Assembly (NCBI RefSeq): GCF_001543895.1
Contig: NZ_JYIJ01000012.1
Location: forward strand, 124,001-188,000
DNA: 64,000 nt
Direction of reading: 5' to 3'
DNA from: Carbonactinospora thermoautotrophica
GTDB taxonomy: Bacteria > Actinomycetota > Actinomycetes > Streptomycetales > Carbonactinosporaceae
Shown here: one piece after another, positions 1-9,101 of the stretch
Position numbering within the stretch: position 1 is the stretch's first letter
Layout of the letters: each line of letters begins with the position of its first letter
Program-made: the position numbers and the translations under genes
Notes under the pieces: model-generated
The model's input: the letters and a program-made list of their open reading frames with translations, nothing else
The model's database searches: none
What the model was told of the DNA's origin: nothing

Positions 1-789
1 CGCCGTCCCGCGCCGGTCGAGCACTCCCCGCAGGACGTCCGGGTCGATGGGCTGGTCGGCATCCCAGTACAGGGCGACGTGGCCGTCGGTGTCGATGCGG
101 CCGTCATGCTCCCCGTCCTGGCCGATCATGGGGACGAAACCGCACAGCTCCACCGAGTCGGACCGCAGTCGGTCACCTGCGCGGGTGAAGGCCACGCTCC
201 GGGTCTGGCCCCTCCACCGCAGCGGCACCACCAGTCGGCCGCCGGGTGCGAGCTGGTCCCACCAGGCGGGTGAGATGTCCCATGCTCCGACGGTGACGAT
301 TATCCGGTCGTAGGGGGCGTGGTCCGCGGCGCCGAGCGCCCCGTCCCCCGTGATCACGTGGATGTGGCCGTACCCGGTCGCGTCCAGCGCCCGCCGGGTC
401 TGCGCGGTCACTTCCGGGTCGATGTCGATGCTGGTGACCTGCCCGGATGGTCCGGTCAGGTGTGCCAGGAGGGCGGCGTTGTAGCCGGTTCCCGCGCCGA
501 CCTCCAGGATGCGGTCTCCGGGGTTGACGTCGAGCTGGTCGAGCATCATGGCGACGACGGTGGGTTGGGATGCGCAACTGAGGGCGGCACCGTCGCTGCC
601 GCGTTTGGTGATCACGCTCCGGTCGGCGTACGCCTCCTCGACGGTGGCGTTGGGGAGGAACCGGTGGCGGGGGACCGCCCGCAGGGCCTTCTCGACGCGG
701 CTGGACCGGGCATGGCCCGCTTGCACGATGCGGTCGACCATGCGGGTGCGCAGCGCCTCGGGCGGGGTGGCGGAGGTGGTGGTGTTCAT
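1..789 (-). CDS. FxLD-system SAM-dependent methyltransferase (partial, runs off the window)
   Basis: The frame stays open to base 1, so the C-terminus is missing and at least 263 residues are present. The fold is that of protein-L-isoaspartate O-methyltransferases: the SAM-binding glycine motif RILEVGAGTGYN lies at residues 93-104, an acidic IDID follows motif I, and there is a later YDRIIVTVG strand. The ATG at 789 is preceded by GGAAGG six bases upstream. Methyltransferases of this kind accompany FxLD lanthipeptide precursors and are thought to act on the modified peptide. Here the gene follows lanC in the same direction after about 97 bp. That family name is inferred from the neighbours and the fold. 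Confidence 0.85.
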   Translation of the reverse strand, partial: MNTTTSATPPEALRTRMVDRIVQAGHARSSRVEKALRAVPRHRFLPNATVEEAYADRSVITKRGSDGAALSCASQPTVVAMMLDQLDVNPGDRILEVGAGTGYNAALLAHLTGPSGQVTSIDIDPEVTAQTRRALDATGYGHIHVITGDGALGAADHAPYDRIIVTVGAWDISPAWWDQLAPGGRLVVPLRWRGQTRSVAFTRAGDRLRSDSVELCGFVPMIGQDGEHDGRIDTDGHVALYWDADQPIDPDVLRGVLDRRGTA

Positions 790-886
790 CGATCCTTCCG
801 TGGGAATCCCGGGTCCAACCGGTGGGGAAGCGAAGCGGCGGACGGATCTTAGTTGGTTGGTCTGGTGCGCATGACAGGTCACGCCA

Positions 887-2077
887 TCAGCCGTCCAGGA
901 GCAGGCAGGCGTCCCACCGGGAGGCGGGCGGCGTGTTCGTTGTCATGGTGTGCCGGGCCAGCCGCACGCCCGTCATGCCTTCCAGCAGTCCATCGTGGGC
1001 GGGTGGCCCGTGACGGTGCAGGTACTGTTCCATACGGGCGTGCAGGTGCGGCAGGTGGGTGCTCAGCTCGTCGCTGTCTGCCTCGGTGGCTGCCCGCCAG
1101 GTGGCCTGCAGGAGTCCGGCCCAGCCGTGGCACAGCGAGGCGTCGCTGAGCTGGGAGAGCTGGCTGTCGTCGGCTATGCATTCGGCTAGGGCCTTCTCGG
1201 CGTGCCGCTGCCGTCGGCGGTCGGCGAGGGCCAGGGCGGCGACCTGCTGGGCGCGGGCCAAGCCCGGGGTGCCGTAACACCATGCAGGTCGTTGCGGGCC
1301 AGGCTGCCGGACGGTGCGGGTCCGCCATTCGGATAGGGAGATCAGCCCCGGCCACCACACCTGTGATCCGGTGCCGGAGCGCCACTGGTCCAGCCAGGTG
1401 CAGATCCGGTCGATCGCGTCGGCTTGTCCGGTCACGGTGACACCGCGACGCATCGCTGTCGACAGCAGCGCCAGCGGGCCGGCGATACCGTGGGCCAGGC
1501 CGAGATTGCCGTGGCCGCCCGGCCAGCGCCGCGAGGGCCGGCCCTCGGGCCCGTCGCTGGACCACCAGCCTGGTAGCACCTCGCCGTTGGCTTTCAACGG
1601 TTCGGTCAGGCGCACCAGATACGACAGCACATCCCGCAGCAGATCGCCCCCGCCGTGCCGGTGCAGCAGGTAGACGCCGATCCCGGTCAGCCCTGTGATG
1701 AGGTCGAACTCCCGCAGCGGCGGAAGCTGCCCGTGGTCGATGCGTTTGTGTGCCGCCTCCAGGCGGTGTCGGGTGACGGTGGCGATGTGGCTGTCGAGGG
1801 TGCTCAATGCGGTCGCGTAGGCGGGCTGTTGGGCAGCGTGGAGGATGAAGGCGACGGCCGGGGCACCCCGGTACAGGCCGCAGGCGTCGGGGTGCGCGGT
1901 CACGGGGGTGCGGGTCATGGCGGCAGCCCACTCCTGGACGGTCTCCCACTCGTCGGTGCCGGTCCGGGCGTACTCGATGTGCAGGAGGGTGATCCCGGCG
2001 GCGCCGGTGGACAGGGACTGGCCCCAGCCGGGTTCGGGGTCGCGGGGTGGTGGCGGCGTGTGCTCGGTCTGCGTCAA
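887..2077 (-). CDS. lanC: Lanthipeptide cyclase LanC (class I)
   Basis: LanC proteins add cysteine thiols to dehydroalanine or dehydrobutyrine in the precursor, forming (methyl)lanthionine rings. The predicted 396-aa protein has the zinc ligands of the family: C267 in WCYGTPG and the C316-H317 pair in CHGWAGL. It also has the conserved H196 in AHGIAG. I chose the TTG at 2077. It overlaps the lanB stop as TTGA, and GGGAGG stands nine bases upstream at normal spacing. An in-frame ATG at 2107 lies inside lanB and has no comparable ribosome site. Because translation is coupled to lanB, the IS insertion in lanB probably lowers expression of this intact gene. Confidence 0.88.
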   Translation of the reverse strand: MTQTEHTPPPPRDPEPGWGQSLSTGAAGITLLHIEYARTGTDEWETVQEWAAAMTRTPVTAHPDACGLYRGAPAVAFILHAAQQPAYATALSTLDSHIATVTRHRLEAAHKRIDHGQLPPLREFDLITGLTGIGVYLLHRHGGGDLLRDVLSYLVRLTEPLKANGEVLPGWWSSDGPEGRPSRRWPGGHGNLGLAHGIAGPLALLSTAMRRGVTVTGQADAIDRICTWLDQWRSGTGSQVWWPGLISLSEWRTRTVRQPGPQRPAWCYGTPGLARAQQVAALALADRRRQRHAEKALAECIADDSQLSQLSDASLCHGWAGLLQATWRAATEADSDELSTHLPHLHARMEQYLHRHGPPAHDGLLEGMTGVRLARHTMTTNTPPASRWDACLLLDG

Positions 2078-3860
2078 CGGTCGTTTCCTCCCTGCCGTGT
2101 TCGCCATGCGAGAGCTGCCTGCCTGGCCAGGCGGCGGCAGGTTCTCTCCCTGTCCACGTCGATACCGACGGCCCGGTTGTGGTGCATGTGCAGCAGGGAT
2201 TCCAGGATGACACCGGTATCGGCGTCGGCAGGCAGTTGCTTGCGGTAGGAGGCCAAAGCTGCGGCGCGGGCCTGCCATGCCTCGATGACCTCAACCGGCC
2301 AGTCGGGCAGATCCCGCAGCGTGCCGTTTCGGGCCAGGCGGATCACCTGGTCCGCCGCTGTCCGTTCCACGGTGGCGGCGGGGGCGGGGCGGGCGGCCAG
2401 CCATTCCGCCGCGTCGGCGAGGTTTCCGAGGAAGCCATGGACGATGTCCACCATGTTTACCGCTGCCAGGGCGGTGGGGTGGATGACGGTGGCGGGCAGA
2501 TATCGCAGCCCTGCGGATACCACCTGCGAGTCGGCGACGAAGACCGCCTCGGCCGCTTCCATGGCCGTGCCGTGCCCGTAGCGGCCGGTCTCGGGATAGT
2601 AGGTGTCGAAGACCAACCGTCCGGCCACACCTTCGCGTCGCAGCAGCTCGGCCCACTCCCCAACTGCTGCCGCGTACGCCCCGTAGTGTTCGCTGCCCGG
2701 GGTGTGGATGCGTAGCCGGAGGTGGTCCGTCTCGTGCGGGCTGCGGTAGCGCACGAACCAGTACCGGGGCGCCTCGCCGAGGACGGTGAGGAGCCGCGGC
2801 AGGTACTCGGTGATGATCTCGTTGTGCCGCTCAGGATGAGCGTGGATCTTCACGAAGAGCCAAGTGGCCTCTGGGGAGCCCGGCAGGTGCCCGTGGCTGC
2901 TGTTGGTCACCTGAGGAAGGGGGCCGGTGAGCGGGGAGGGCGCGGGCGAGCGTGTCGTGACGAGGGGGAGAGCGATCTCGTGGGCGCGGCCGTTGAGCCA
3001 TCCGAACTCGGCTGCCCCGGTGATGGTTTCAGTGAGGGTGGCGTGACCGTGGCGTCTCAGGTGGGCGTGCAGGATGGCGACATGGGCTGGTTCGTCGAGG
3101 GCGAGGCGGAGGGTACGGTCGGCGTCGCGTAGCTCTACCGTGTCGGGGCAGTGCCAGCGGTGCCGCCACCGGTCGAGGGCCTGCCGCCACCTGTCCTGCC
3201 CGGCCTCACCTGGTGGCAGGTCGCTGGTGGTCAGACGCCACCGGGCCGGGGAGAGGACGGTGCGCCGGTAACGCACCCGCGGCAGATACGGCAGCCGGCC
3301 CGCGTGCGGGCCCCAGTCGAACTCCGACCAAGCGGCAGTGAAGGCACGGGGCAGGTGAGCGAGGAATCGCGCCAGCGGCGGGGGCTGCTTGTCCAGCGCC
3401 AACGCGTGGAGCACCTGCGGCTCGACCACCCGGCGACGGGAGATGCTGACCAGGTAGAGGCGGTCGCGGGTCGCGGTGATGGCCAGGTCATCCACCGGGA
3501 TGGTGGTGCCGGCGTCGCCGGAGCCGCGGTGTTCTCCGAGGGGAAGGATGTGGGACAGGTACGCCGGGACGCGGCAGACGTTCTCGGCGTGGGGGTAGAC
3601 AGGCGGGAAGGATAGCTGCGCCGGCAGGGCTCCCTCGGTGAGGGTAGGCAACGCCCGGTACACCTCCTCCAGGCCGGAGCCGCAGGCAACGGGGGTGAAA
3701 CGCGAGGTGAGAGTTCCGGCGGCGCGGGCGGGGGCGACGATGAGGGTGTACTCGCCGCGTTCCAGCGCCTGGGGGCTTGCCGCGTGGATGCGGGCGGCCA
3801 GCTCCACGTGGGGCGGGATGTACCGCTCATCGATCCGGTCGTCGGTCAGGTCGGCGATGG
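2074..3860 (-). pseudogene. lanB: lanB dehydratase, C-terminal part (gene broken by an insertion sequence)
   Basis: This stretch of 595 codons covers the later part of the glutamylation domain and the whole thiopeptide-type C-terminal elimination domain of a class I lanthipeptide dehydratase. LanB uses glutamyl-tRNA to activate Ser/Thr and then eliminates glutamate. Recognisable segments are PPHVELAARIHA near the junction and WLFVKIHAHPERHNEIITEYL, which opens the C-terminal domain. The first codons after the insertion read ...TIADLTDDRID. An ATG at 3900, supplied by the insertion sequence end, is in frame with this part, so a truncated protein could be made. The break lies inside the glutamylation domain rather than between domains, so a working two-piece enzyme is unlikely. 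Confidence 0.85.
3856..3860. repeat. Left copy of 5-bp target-site duplication (GATGG)
   Basis: GATGG here and at 5642-5646 flank a segment that begins TGTC and ends GACA. Removing the segment plus one copy makes lanB continuous and in frame, which is strong internal support for these boundaries. A sixth shared base (GATGGT) is possible. Confidence 0.7.
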
Positions 3861-5641
3861 TGTCGTTGCTTCCTGAAAACTGGTTCTGGTTCTGGCCCAT
3901 ATTTCGTGATGAAGTTGGCCCTTGCTGTCAGGTGGCGTGGAGGATGCGTTTGCGGAGCAGGTCGAACTTGGCGCGGCCGTACATCTGCCTTTTGATCATT
4001 TTGATGCGGTTGATGTTGCCTTCCACGGCGCCCGAGCTGTGCGGGAGGGTGAGTCCGTTGCGGACGGCGGTGTAGTCGCGCCTGAGTCCTCGCACGAAGC
4101 GGTGCAGGTGGGGCAGGTCGTCGGCGTCGACCTTGGCCATCCAGGAATCCAGGCGCTCGCCGTGCCGGCCGGTGAGGATCTCGGCGAACGCCGTGACGTG
4201 GGCGGCGGCGGTGTCCAGGTGCGGACAGACGGCGAGGATCTGCTTGAGCTTGGCCTGTTCGTCGGCGTCGAGGTCATCGGGGTGGCGCAGCATCCAGGAG
4301 GTGATGCGGCGGACCTTCGGCACGGCTGGCTGGGCGGGTGGTGCGGCGCCCAGCGCCCGGAACGGCGCGAGGTAGGCGGCGACGGTGCCCAGGCTGCCCC
4401 GGTAGCCCTGTTCGGTGATCTCCCGATAGAGGGTGCTGGCGCCTGTGCAGCCGGCGTTCCAGCGTTCGTGCAGGTAGGGCTTGTAGGCATCGAGGATGCT
4501 GGGCCGTCCGGCGCGGGGTTTGGCCAGCAACTCCTCGACGCTGTCGGCGCGGTAGAAGCGGCGCACGGTCTCCTTGGCCAGCCCGAGTTCCCGCATGATC
4601 GGCTTGATGCCCTTGCCCTGGGCCTTCAGCGCCTGGACCGCGTCGTAGCGGGCCTTGGTGCGCGCCACCAGGCGGGAGTTCTCCCGGCGCTCGGCGTGAG
4701 CGGCCTCGGCCGCCTCGGCGAGTTCGGCGGCGCTGGTCGCCTGAGCCGGGACCTCGAGTGGAATGTCGGCCTCACGGCGCAAACAGCCGTGGTGGGCGGC
4801 GACGGTCTTCTCCACGTACTCGGCGAGGTTGTGCCACACATGCCAGCGGTCCGCGACCTGGATCGCCTCTGGCGCACCGGCTTGGGCGCCTTCGGCGTAG
4901 GCGCCGGCGCGGTCCCGACACACCACCGCGGTGCCGGGATGCCCGGCCAGCCAGGCAGCGAACGTCTCGGCCTGCCGGTCGTCGAGGACGTCGATCGGCC
5001 GGTGGGTGTCCAGGTCGACCAGGACCGTGCCGTAGCGATGGCCACGCCGTAGCGCGAAGTCGTCCACGCCGAGGACCGCCACCGGGCCGACCTCGGGATC
5101 GGGCAGGGCCCGGACCAGACGGAGCAGCACGTTGCGGCCCACCGGCATCCCTAACCTGGCGGCCAGGCGGGACCCGGCTCGGCCGGCCAGCGCCACCCCG
5201 ATCGCCTCCAGCATCGCCCGCAGCAGCGCCGTGCGCCGACCGTAGGGCACGGTCAGGCCCGCGACCTGCTCGGCGAACGTCCTGACCCGACAGCCTTCGT
5301 CGTCACAGAAGAACCGGCGCACCCGCAGCCGAATCACCACACGCCGACCGGCCAGTGCCGCATCGGCGAGCCTGCGCTCATACCGGCTGTGCACCCGCAC
5401 CGACTCACAACCGCAGCCGGGACACGCCGCGGCCGCTCCCCGCGGATACGCCCAGATCCACACCGCGCCACGGATCTCCTCGACCCGCTCGATCACCACA
5501 CCAGCCAGGTGCGGCAGCAGAACGCTCAGATCGTGATCAACACACGCCCGAACATGATCACAGAGCCCTCGCCAGCACCCCGCAGGGGGCCATGCCGATC
5601 ACGAAATATGGGCCAGAACCAGTTTTCGCGAAGCGTTGACA
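3861..5641. mobile_element. ISL3-family insertion sequence, about 1.78 kb, inserted in lanB
   Basis: The ends are inverted repeats. Both begin TGTC, then share GCTTC, then GAAAACTGGTTCTGG, then CCCATATTTCGTGAT. The left end has an extra copy of the hexamer GGTTCT, so its repeat is six bases longer. The most perfect core is a 23-bp pair at 3888-3910 and 5598-5620. The single transposase gene reads leftward. The outer limits are inferred from the 5-bp repeat GATGG on each side and from exact repair of the lanB frame on removal. ISL3 elements usually duplicate 8 bp, so family and boundary assignment should be read together. Confidence 0.8.
3928..5499 (-). CDS. ISL3-family transposase
   Basis: The 523-aa protein has the ISL3 layout. 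An N-terminal zinc ribbon (CPGCGC, then CDDEGC) is followed by a helix-turn-helix. The DDE nuclease core then shows [10 protein letters not shown], a central WHVWHNL and the C-terminal [21 protein letters not shown] block holding the catalytic Glu. It mobilises the element that interrupts lanB. The start is the first in-frame GTG. An open frame continues upstream (reading [11 protein letters not shown]) as in many relatives, so the true start may be a rarer codon further up. The gene looks intact, so the element may still be mobile. Confidence 0.9.
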   Translation of the reverse strand: MVIERVEEIRGAVWIWAYPRGAAAACPGCGCESVRVHSRYERRLADAALAGRRVVIRLRVRRFFCDDEGCRVRTFAEQVAGLTVPYGRRTALLRAMLEAIGVALAGRAGSRLAARLGMPVGRNVLLRLVRALPDPEVGPVAVLGVDDFALRRGHRYGTVLVDLDTHRPIDVLDDRQAETFAAWLAGHPGTAVVCRDRAGAYAEGAQAGAPEAIQVADRWHVWHNLAEYVEKTVAAHHGCLRREADIPLEVPAQATSAAELAEAAEAAHAERRENSRLVARTKARYDAVQALKAQGKGIKPIMRELGLAKETVRRFYRADSVEELLAKPRAGRPSILDAYKPYLHERWNAGCTGASTLYREITEQGYRGSLGTVAAYLAPFRALGAAPPAQPAVPKVRRITSWMLRHPDDLDADEQAKLKQILAVCPHLDTAAAHVTAFAEILTGRHGERLDSWMAKVDADDLPHLHRFVRGLRRDYTAVRNGLTLPHSSGAVEGNINRIKMIKRQMYGRAKFDLLRKRILHAT

Positions 5642-5646
5642 GATGG
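5642..5646. repeat. Right copy of 5-bp target-site duplication (GATGG)
   Basis: Second copy of the GATGG flanking repeat. It directly follows the GACA end of the insertion sequence. Confidence 0.7.
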
Positions 5647-6925
5647 TCTCCTCGGTGAGGATGATCTCTCCGCTGCCGTCCGCCATCGCCTGCCAGGCCA
5701 ACGCCAGCAGCCGCTCGTCACGCTCCGACGGGCCATCAGTGGGCGGGGGCAGGACACTGCCGGGATATCCGGCTGGGTAGCCCAGCCCGGTGTCCGGATC
5801 AACGACGTCACCGAGCGGCACCAGCGTGCCGATGCCGTACTGATCGCAGAACGCGGCATGAAACCCATGCCACGCCGTGCCGACTGGTTGACGTGCCAGG
5901 CGCAGTAGCGCGCTGGCGGCCCACTCCATCTCATGGGCGACATGGCGAGGCAGCCGCACATCGCAGTCGAGCAGCAGGTCCACGGCGAGCGGGATGCGTC
6001 CGGCCTGTGACAGTTCTCGCATGCGGCGCGTGAGCTTTTCGCGGGCGCGGCCCTGCCCGGTACCGGTGGTGGTTTCGTGGTTGTGGTAGCGGACATCGGC
6101 CTGGACGGCCTCAAGGTCGTGCAGCAACGGCGCGACGGACGGGAGGGTGTCAGCCTTCGCCTCACGGAGACGGTCGACAAGGTAAGCGAGGGGATCGGTG
6201 ACCGTGAACGGGGCACGCAAGCAGGTGATGAGGAAGCCCTGCTGCACGAGTTCGGTGAGCATGCCACGCACCGTCGCCCGGCCGACATCGGGGAAGATCT
6301 CGGTCAACTTGTCGGCCAGGGCACCGAATCGGACAGGAGTTGCTGCGGCGTCCCGAACCGCCTGGACCGCGCTGGTGTACCGGATGGTCACCCTGTTCGG
6401 ACCACGCGGCACTTCGAGTCGCCCGCCGCGTCGGACGGCGAGGTTCGTGAACACCACCTCCAGGCGCTCCAGCAGATCGGGGCATGCCTCCAGACGATCG
6501 ATAACGTCGGCCAGCCACTCGGTGTCGACGCGGGTGACAGGCCGATGACTGTCCCCCCAGCGGATCCGAGCCGTCGGCCCCAGGGTCGCAGGGGCCACCC
6601 CCGCGAACAGGCCGAAGGGGGTGGGGCGACCGGTGGCGCGCAGCAGATAGCGTGCGGTGGCCATGGCGGCGCGGCGTATCTGCTTGGCCCGCACGGTACG
6701 GCCGCCGCAGATGGCGTCGATCCGGCTGGCAAGGTTAGGGCTAGCTTGCCGGACGGCGTCTATGAGATGGGGCCAGGACCACATCTGGCGCAGCCATACA
6801 CGACACGCTTCCGTATCAGCCGGGTCGGGCCACCAGTCGGGGGCGTGGGTCAGCGGCACGGTCGCGGCCCGGAGCAGGGCGACGCCCGTATGCCGGTAGA
6901 GCGGCCTCCTGTCAGGGGCGCGCAT
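5642..6925 (-). pseudogene. lanB: lanB dehydratase, N-terminal part (gene broken by an insertion sequence)
   Basis: These 428 codons are the first part of the LanB glutamylation domain, beginning MRAPDRRPLYRHTG with typical ATGRPTPFGLFAG and RVDTEWLADVI segments. GGAGGG seven bases before the ATG at 6925 supports this start over an upstream in-frame codon at 6979. The frame runs into the insertion sequence and stops there at 5558, leaving about 28 foreign residues. Joined to the part at 2074-3855 after loss of one GATGG copy, the protein would read ...EIILTEETI-ADLTDDRID... and be 1021 aa, the normal LanB length. The disruption therefore looks recent. Confidence 0.88.
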
Positions 6926-6967
6926 CGGTGATCCCTCCGGTCGTGCGTCGGATCGGAGAACGAAGGA

Positions 6968-6987
6968 GCCGGGGATCACTCCCCGGC
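6968..6987 (-). terminator. Attenuator-like hairpin between precursor gene and lanB
   Basis: An 8-bp perfect stem (GCCGGGGA / TCCCCGGC) with a TCAC loop lies in the 80-bp gap between the precursor stop and the lanB start. It has no T-run. Partial terminators at this point are usual in lanthipeptide operons, where they keep precursor mRNA in excess over enzyme mRNA. That role is inferred from position. Confidence 0.5.
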
Positions 6988-7006
6988 CCAGGGTGGAACA
7001 GTCGGT

Positions 7007-7159
7007 TCACACGCCGCTGTTGCACGAGGAGGCGCAGGTCGGAGCGCACCCGTCGTCGGTGCCGCAGGGAGCTGCCGCGTCCTCGGGGCTGACATCGGTG
7101 ATGACGCGCACGTCAAGGGCGAAGGCGTCCACGGTGTTCTCGATTCCGAGTGTTGGCAT
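7007..7159 (-). CDS. FxLD-family lanthipeptide precursor peptide
   Basis: The 50-aa peptide begins MPTLGIENTV and has the family's leader motif as FALD at residues 13-16, followed by VRVITDV. The C-terminal core holds four cysteines (32, 38, 42, 46) and Ser/Thr residues at 34, 41, 44, 45 and 48 that could be dehydrated and cyclised. AGAGGA sits a few bases before the ATG. It is the first modification-system gene of the leftward cluster and would be the substrate of LanB, LanC and the methyltransferase. No dedicated protease gene is visible in the window. With lanB broken, the peptide is probably not matured at present. Confidence 0.85.
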   Translation of the reverse strand: MPTLGIENTVDAFALDVRVITDVSPEDAAAPCGTDDGCAPTCASSCNSGV

Positions 7160-7170
7160 GATTCCTCTTC

Positions 7171-7356
7171 TCACTTTCCGGACGGATCCTTGCTGCCCGC
7201 CCTGAGGACGCGATGGGACCCCAGGGCGGAGCCCTGTTGCGGGACCTCTCCGTTGCACAGCAGGCTCCACCCCTGCTCCGGATGGCACGCGACCGTCCGC
7301 GCGGCCTCCCGATCCGGCGCATCCGCCGACGGACACGGCGGGACATGCAGGCACAT
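7171..7356 (-). CDS. DUF5999-family small protein
   Basis: The 61-aa product starts MCLHVPPCPSADAPDREAAR and continues with CHPEQGWSLLCNG, which I recognise as the signature of DUF5999 proteins of actinomycetes. Their function is not known to me. The last 24 residues do not resemble the usual family end (a short acidic turn followed by PHRP), so the 3' part may be altered. GGAGG lies seven bases before the ATG. The stop overlaps the ribosome site of the lanthipeptide precursor 11 bp downstream, so the two are likely co-transcribed. A frameshifted second copy lies at 10216-10385. Confidence 0.65.
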   Translation of the reverse strand: MCLHVPPCPSADAPDREAARTVACHPEQGWSLLCNGEVPQQGSALGSHRVLRAGSKDPSGK

Positions 7357-7690
7357 ATGACGACCTCCGCGGCTTGGGATCAAGCGGCGGCCCGTCCGTG
7401 GTCGCAGCCACGCCCCGGTCGCCGTACGACACCGTCACCAGACGGGCACGACCCCGGCCCCATCCGGCGATGGCGTGATCAAGCCAACCCACTCACTCCT
7501 GCGGAGACCAGCGACTCGGGGCGCATTCAGGACATATCCGAGGAGTACTCCACCTACCTTTCGAGGAGTATTCGATCTACCTTCCATCCACCTTCGGTGT
7601 CCCTGACCTTGCGGTATCACCTGGAATGCACCACCTGCCGTGATCACCTGGCTGCGCTGTGGAACACGGCATCACGGGGAGGTGCGGCCT
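7357..7690. other. Divergent intergenic region between lanthipeptide genes and XRE regulator
   Basis: No gene is supported here. The region must hold promoters for the leftward lanthipeptide genes and the rightward regulator. It contains the tandem repeat at 7539-7583, a GTGATCAC palindrome near 7640 and a twice-used ATCACCTGG near 7617 and 7644. Confidence 0.6.
7539..7583. promoter_or_regulatory. Tandem direct repeat, candidate operator
   Basis: Two copies with the pattern CGAGGAGTA-T-four variable bases-CTACCTT are spaced 23 bp apart, about two helical turns. The first copy contains the perfect palindrome GGAGTACTCC. Its place between the regulator gene and the lanthipeptide genes suggests a protein-binding site. 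The binding protein is not known. Confidence 0.4.
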
Positions 7691-9089
7691 GTGACCGGAG
7701 CGTCGGGTCTGCGTCGATGGCGTCACGAGCACAACGTGACACAGGCGAAGCTGGCCGAGTTGGTCCGTGAGCGAGGCGTGGAGAAAAGGATCAACCTGGG
7801 CTGCACCGACCAGCTCGTCGGCAAGTGGGAACGCGGGGAGATCCAGTGGCCCACCCCGGAATACCGGCAGGTCCTCCAGGAGGTCACCGGCCTGACACCC
7901 AAAGAGCTGGGATTCGTCCCACCAGCCGAGGAGCCCCCGCTACAGGCGGAAGGTAGAGCGGATCCTCTCACGGCCCGCCCGGTTTCCCTGCCTACCGTGG
8001 CAGGAGAACACGGTGACCAGAAGGGGCCTGTGGAGCGACGCACGCTGCTGACCGGGGTGAACGGATACCGCAGCGTGGACCCGGGCAGGATCGCTCAGGC
8101 AGCCGAGGAATCGCTGAACTTCCTCAGCTTCGCCGATGCGACCAATGTCGCCGACGAGACGATCGAGGAGTTGCACGAGGACGTGGCCTACATCGCCTTG
8201 TCCTACGTTCATTCCCCCCCTCGATCCACTGTTTTTGGAGTTGTTACGTATCCGCGACCGCGTGTTCGCTCTCCTGGCCGGCCGACAGTTTCCACGGCAG
8301 AGCCGAGATTTGTACCTGATCGCCGGGCGGGCCTGCGCTCTGCTCGCGAACGCGAGCATGGACTATGGCCAGTACCGTGACGCGATGCGTCAAGCCAGAA
8401 CCGCGTGGACGCTGGCGGACCGGGCGGGTCATGTCGAACTTCAGGCGTGGATCCGCGGCATGCAAAGCAGCATCGCGTACTGGTCGGGCCGCCCGCGCGA
8501 GGCCGCGCAGTTCGCGGCGGCTGGGGAGAATCTACCTACCCGTGGCACCATCTGTGTGTTTCTCGCCAGTCTGGAGGCCCGGGCCCTGGGACGGCTCGGT
8601 GACGTCGCAGGGGTCGAGGCAGCGGTCCGCAAGGCGCTGGCGGCTCGGGAGAAGGCAAGCGTCGATGAGATCGGCGGGGTATTCGCGTTCCCGGAAGCCA
8701 AGCAGCACCTGTATGCGGGGTCGGCGTACGCGTGGCTGAACTGCCCCCAGAAAGCCCAAGCGGAGGCTACCCGGGCCATCACGCTGTATGAGGCAGGCGC
8801 CCCCGAAGACCGCTCCTACGGGGACGAGGCCGGAGCCCGTCTCGATCTGGCCCTCGCCCACCTGCATCAAGAAAGCCTCGACGGTGCCCGGGCGGCGGCG
8901 TCTCCCGTCCTTCAACTCCCGGTTGAGCTACGGGTCAGCTCGATCGGACAACGGCTCGGCCGCATCGCACGCATACTCACCGAGCAGTACCGCAATGCTG
9001 GTGAAGCACGCACGTTCCTAGACGAAATCGCCGAGTTTCAATCCCTGACCACCCGGCGCCAGTTGCCGGCCGGCACGATCAAGGACTGA
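7691..9089 (+). pseudogene. XRE-family regulator with TPR-like domain, frameshifted
   Basis: The GTG at 7691 has GGGGAGG at good spacing. Residues 4-70 form a helix-turn-helix (LRRWRHEHNVTQAKLAELV ... VGKWERGEIQWP). The remainder is a long helical repeat domain of the kind found in actinomycete XRE regulators. The first frame is lost at a run of seven C's (8214-8220). The natural continuation SPLDPLFLELLRIRDRVF lies in another frame and runs to 9089. One C fewer restores one protein of about 465 aa. This could be a real inactivation, a phase-variable tract or a sequencing error. A phosphotransferase gene follows after 12 bp. Confidence 0.75.
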
Positions 9090-9101
9090 AATGGGCTACC
9101 G

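Noticed and set aside
879-2294. Longer 471-codon frame over lanC
   Set aside because: It lies in a different frame, lacks LanC motifs and is a shadow of the 887-2077 gene.
3880-5628. 8-bp target duplication at the 23-bp core repeats of the ISL3 element
   Set aside because: The bases next to the core repeats are themselves inverted copies of each other, not direct repeats. The direct repeat GATGG appears only further out.
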